A stretch of 7,964 nucleotides of DNA, taken from contig WQVR01000034.1 of NCBI GenBank assembly GCA_009785775.1, forward strand, positions 1 through 7,964, given 5' to 3'. This document shows, one piece after another, positions 6,601-7,964 of this stretch. Made by a program: the position numbers and the translations under genes. Position 1 is the stretch's first letter. The number at the start of each line of letters is the position of its first letter. This stretch comes from Candidatus Proendomicrobium guianensium (lineage in GTDB: Bacteria > Elusimicrobiota > Endomicrobiia > Endomicrobiales > Endomicrobiaceae). The notes beneath the pieces were generated by a model. The model saw nothing but the letters and a program-made list of their open reading frames with translations. It had not been told where the DNA came from and did not search any database.

Positions 6601-7964
6601 CGCATGTTGCCCTTGACCCTTCCTTAACTTATGCTATACGTTCAAGCGGTGTAGGAGAAGACGGTAACCGTAAAAGCGGCGCAGGACTTGGAGAAACAGA
6701 ATTAAGCATTCCCGGCACGCCTGAAGCTGTTTTTGAGGGTATTAAGTATGTGCTAAAGTCATTTATCAAGCCAAGTAGTTTTGAATACCTTAAAAATGGC
6801 GGCGTTCATATGCGTCCGGCTATATTAGTGCAAGAAATGGCAACCAATGTAGTTTCGGCAGGGCAAATATTTACAGCCGATATTTTTGGCAATACTGGTA
6901 TGGAAGGCGTTTGGGGGCTTGGCGAAGGGTCTGTGTCAGGCAGGGTTGCGGCTGACAGCATAAATTTTAAAGCGGGCGATAATGTATACCTTTATGCAAA
7001 AGCTTCTGAACGCATAATGAAAATAGTGCCAAACCCCGAAGGCGGTACAATGGCAGTGCCTTTGGCAACTTTTGAGAAAGATGAAGAAGTTTTTACAAGA
7101 GAAGTAGTTCAAAGAATATTTGCTTTTGCCCGCCGTGCCGAGAACATATTCGGCTATCCGCTGGATATTGAATTTGCCATAGACGCCGAAAACTATATCT
7201 GGCCTCTGCAAGCCCGCCCCATAACTACATTTGTAAGGGAAAATTATGACATATCACAAGGAAACTTTAATTTTGAGTTTGTTATCCTTGATACTGTTGT
7301 AGGCGATAGCACAAACCCTGTTCAAGTCGGTATAAGTCAAGCTACGCGCAGCGCAAGTCCTTCAGCGGTTGTAAGTGCGGCGCAAGTCCTTAGCGGAAAA
7401 ATAATAGTTTCTGAAAATGAATTAAGGCACGCGCTTGCGCAAGAAAATATAAATGTAAAAGATATAAAACTGCTTGTTGAAAACCCAGAACTTGCAAGAA
7501 GCCTGCAAAGCCAAGGGCTTAATGCGGCAGTAGTTAGCGTTGAAATAAGAAATAGCCCTATAAGGAAGTCAGGTAGCCGTGTTTTGCAAGATGAAAATGG
7601 AATTTTCGGAAGGGTTATAATAAATGGAAATAAAATAACAGCATACTCTTCAACTGAGGCTTTAACAGTAGAAAGGGTTGTCGAGGGTTTAAGGGAAATG
7701 GCACAAGAAGGCAGAAACGGCTTTGGAGAAATAAATACGGTAATACTTTTAGCAAACAATGCCCAAGCGGGTGATATTATATTAAGGATAAAAAACGAAA
7801 CTACATATGAAGAGCCGTTGGAAACCACTTTAAACTTAACTCACCTAAATAATAATGTCAGAGGCGTGGAAGCCGCAATAGAGGCCAGTGGCTCAAGCAG
7901 GCTGTTGTTTAGCATAGCGCAAGCTAATGCAAGAAGTATGAGAAATACCATTGCAACTTTAAAA
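3..7964 (+). CDS. Giant multidomain protein with TIM barrel, membrane segments and a dikinase module (partial at both ends)
   Basis: This frame is open for all 2,654 codons and runs off both window edges, so neither start nor stop can be given. Recognisable parts, by residue counted from base 3, are a GGFHT module (1-213), a metal-binding TIM barrel (about 420-810), a hydrophobic stretch (849-933), a phosphohistidine swivel domain (about 1740-1890) and a PPDK_N ATP-grasp domain (about 2094-2411). Large unrecognised regions lie between and after them. The dikinase part should transfer a phosphate from ATP through His1797 to an acceptor. The acceptor is not evident; the domain order resembles glucan water dikinases and a sugar-isomerase-like barrel sits upstream, so a carbohydrate is my guess. 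Catalytic residues look intact, which argues against a pseudogene. Only four cysteines occur in the whole translation. No operon partner or regulatory signal is visible. The reading frame is near certain, the domain calls vary, and the overall role is inference. Confidence 0.97.
642..1259 (+). other. Linker with Gly/Ala-rich and helical parts; His/Asp-rich end
   Basis: Residues 214-419 match no domain I recognise. The first part includes a short Gly-rich strand (GGLIVGGTGS, about residues 226-235) and then helices with many Leu and Ala. The end, from about residue 387, begins with a hydrophobic strand leading to D394 and H398, then a cluster of His and Asp (H408, H410, D413, D415, H417). That cluster could belong to the following barrel or to a separate metal site; this is treated as a separate finding. 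Confidence 0.5.
1260..2432 (+). other. Xylose-isomerase/AP-endonuclease-2-like TIM barrel domain
   Basis: Residues about 420-810 follow the strand order of the xylose-isomerase-like TIM barrel family, which includes sugar epimerases and endonuclease IV. A strand GFNGIEVS (459-465) fits the usual 'GfdgvEl' strand, and SGHLN (540-544) fits the strand carrying the 'H-x-P' region. IAALLGMDNVILHLS (579-593) matches the 'A..LGa..vv.H' helix-strand. Four likely metal ligands then follow in the family order: E618 in INFEN, D679 in VVLDTSK, H739 in LHLSQF and E801 in LEQETA. In D-tagatose 3-epimerase the same order Glu-Asp-His-Glu binds the metal. The spacing here, about 60 residues between ligands, is roughly twice the usual, so there are insertions. 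The His that often follows the Asp (DTxH) is Lys682 here. A sugar isomerase or epimerase role is possible but the substrate cannot be read. Confidence 0.72.
2547..2801 (+). other. Hydrophobic region, two or three possible transmembrane helices
   Basis: Residues 849-933 are the most hydrophobic stretch of the window. A first segment covers about 850-872 and carries an acidic residue, E860, inside. A basic loop with several Arg (R876, R877, R881, R887) follows. A long apolar stretch then runs from about 889 to 931 with prolines at 909 and 915; it could be one long or two shorter helices. The Arg-rich loop would be expected on the cytoplasmic side by the positive-inside rule. With two segments, both flanks lie on the same side; with three, the barrel and the dikinase domain lie on opposite sides. 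The segments are not strongly hydrophobic throughout, so a buried soluble helical hairpin is an alternative. Confidence 0.6.
2802..3929 (+). other. Unrecognised, mostly helical region
   Basis: Residues 934-1309 resemble no domain I know. The composition suggests mainly alpha helix, with alternating Leu/Ile/Phe and charged residues. Apolar helices lie near residues 1018-1048 and long amphipathic helices near 1185-1280. A short motif RHTPGHA (about 1156-1162) followed by RLGG stands out but I cannot tie it to a family. It contains C1056, the first cysteine of the chain. It connects the hydrophobic stretch to the dikinase half of the protein. Confidence 0.55.
3930..5219 (+). other. Region preceding the phosphohistidine domain, uncertain domain content
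   Basis: Residues 1310-1739 mix strands and helices. The first part (about 1310-1485) begins with strands around FHLEI (1317-1321) and passes through a helix-strand unit. It ends in a helix with an ETAGLD motif (1474-1479), which recalls the 'T..LD' helix I associate with regions upstream of the swivel domain in large dikinase-like proteins. A second part (about 1490-1620) is helical. A third (about 1625-1735) looks beta-rich, with a strand-turn pattern near GVLRLRNGYLSIKG (1651-1664). Three of the four cysteines lie here (C1443, C1510, C1674). The position just before the swivel domain suggests substrate binding or positioning, but no binding motif is visible and this is inference. Confidence 0.45.
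5220..5672 (+). other. PEP-utilising enzyme mobile (phosphohistidine swivel) domain
   Basis: Residues about 1740-1890 read like the swivel domain that carries phosphate between active sites in the PEP synthase/PPDK superfamily. It opens with SDGLSSGRITY (1744-1754), matching the 'G.aSpG...G.v' entry strand. GRILIHPLPEPSDI (1765-1778) fits 'g.vLV...t.pd', and a strand ending in ISK (1789-1791) fits 'GIIte'. The core is WAHSSVLLREKRLPVLSV (1795-1812), equivalent to the family signature 'TSHaAi.aRe..iPav'. H1797 is the predicted phosphorylated histidine, R1803 and E1804 match the 'aRE', and P1808 matches the 'iPav' proline. A closing segment EGQYITFEDGRALLY (1853-1867) fits 'l..Gd.v.vd...G.v.l'. 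The Gly pair usual before the His is replaced by Asn-Lys, a divergent feature. The domain precedes the ATP-grasp domain, as in glucan water dikinases. Confidence 0.8.
5673..6281 (+). other. Helical linker between swivel and ATP-grasp domains
   Basis: Residues 1891-2093 are rich in charged residues, Ala and Leu, with few Gly or Pro, which fits a chain of alpha helices. No catalytic motif is visible. A flexible or elongated spacer would suit a swivel domain that must move between the ATP-grasp site and an acceptor site. It is about 200 residues, long for a simple hinge, so it may form its own helical domain. Confidence 0.55.
6282..7235 (+). other. PPDK_N ATP-grasp domain (pyruvate/water dikinase type)
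   Basis: Residues about 2094-2411 contain the full motif series of the PEP synthase/PPDK nucleotide-binding domain, which binds ATP and phosphorylates the swivel histidine. In order: GSKSYN (2103-2108) with K2105 matching the 'GGKaanL' lysine; ADGFVL (2125-2130) for 'VPdGFvl'; AIRSSGVGED (2211-2220) with R2213 matching the 'RSS..eD' arginine; a Gly-rich loop GAGLGET (2226-2232); LVQEM (2275-2279); AGQIFTAD (2286-2293); GLGEGSVSG (2305-2313), nearly identical to the family 'GLGE.vVsG'; DIEFAID (2388-2394); and LQARPIT (2402-2408). K2105, R2213, D2388, E2390 and Q2403 correspond to PPDK K22, R92, D321, E323 and Q335, so the ATP site looks active. This is the most secure domain call in the window. 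The family includes PEP synthase, glucan water dikinase and rifampin phosphotransferase, so the family alone does not give the acceptor. Confidence 0.93.
7236..7964 (+). other. Unrecognised region after the ATP-grasp domain, continuing past the window
   Basis: Residues 2412-2654 do not resemble a PEP/pyruvate-binding barrel: none of that domain's signatures is visible. A Ser/Ala/Val-rich stretch (about 2452-2462) is followed by alternating helices and short strands, including a helix-rich end with many Asn and Ala. Two near-identical 17-18 base words lie in this part of the DNA but are read in different frames. The protein clearly goes on beyond base 7964, so the PEP barrel or other partners could still lie downstream. 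Confidence 0.55.
7351..7396 (+). repeat. Short direct repeat, 18 and 17 bases, 29 bases apart
   Basis: The word at 7351-7368 (gcgcaagtccttcagcgg) recurs at 7380-7396 with one base missing near its end. The offset of 29 bases is not a multiple of three, so the copies are read in different frames and give different peptides (around SASPSA and AQVLSG). It may be a local duplication scar or chance within an Ala/Ser-rich coding stretch. Confidence 0.5.

Noticed and set aside
6936..7211. 91-codon minus-strand open frame
   Set aside because: It is opposite the conserved ATP-grasp motifs DIEFAID and LQARPIT, so the + strand is clearly the coding one.
7337..7828. 163-codon open frame on the minus strand, the longest on that strand that I noticed
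   Set aside because: It lies wholly opposite the giant gene, its translation is a low-complexity run of Ser, Leu, Ile and Phe, and the + frame here continues without a break. It is best explained as a shadow of the coding bias.

Overview
The window is one piece of a single giant gene. On the + strand, the frame whose codons begin at positions divisible by three is open from base 3 to base 7964. That is 2,654 codons with no stop, no start signal and no intergenic gap, so the protein is cut at both ends and its full size is unknown. I read the frame line by line and found no frameshift or in-frame stop. I see no RNA genes, CRISPR array, insertion sequence, promoter or terminator. Open frames on the other strand, and in the other + frame, are shadows of this gene.

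The gene encodes a multidomain protein. Residue n starts at base 3n. In order it holds: (1) an N-terminal piece ending in a GGFHT loop, faintly like the GxxH proteins of the TraB/ChaN type; (2) a helical linker; (3) a xylose-isomerase/AP-endonuclease-2 type TIM barrel with an apparently complete Glu-Asp-His-Glu metal set; (4) a hydrophobic stretch that could form two or three membrane helices; (5) a long unrecognised region; (6) a region leading into a phosphohistidine swivel domain (PEP-utilising mobile domain type); (7) a helical linker; (8) a well-conserved PPDK_N ATP-grasp domain of the pyruvate/water dikinase superfamily; (9) an unrecognised tail that continues past the window.

The swivel domain comes before the ATP-grasp domain. 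Bacterial PEP synthase and PPDK have the opposite order; plant glucan and phosphoglucan water dikinases have this one. No PEP/pyruvate barrel is visible. With a sugar-isomerase-like barrel in the same chain, the simplest guess is a carbohydrate-active dikinase, perhaps membrane-linked. The substrate is unknown.

The DNA is AT-rich, with much ATA for Ile (ATC is rare), AGA/AGG for Arg and TTA/CTT for Leu. Giant multidomain genes of this style, with GGFHT modules and dikinase domains, bring to mind Omnitrophota or Elusimicrobiota. That placement rests on memory of such proteins and on style; no marker gene is present to confirm it.
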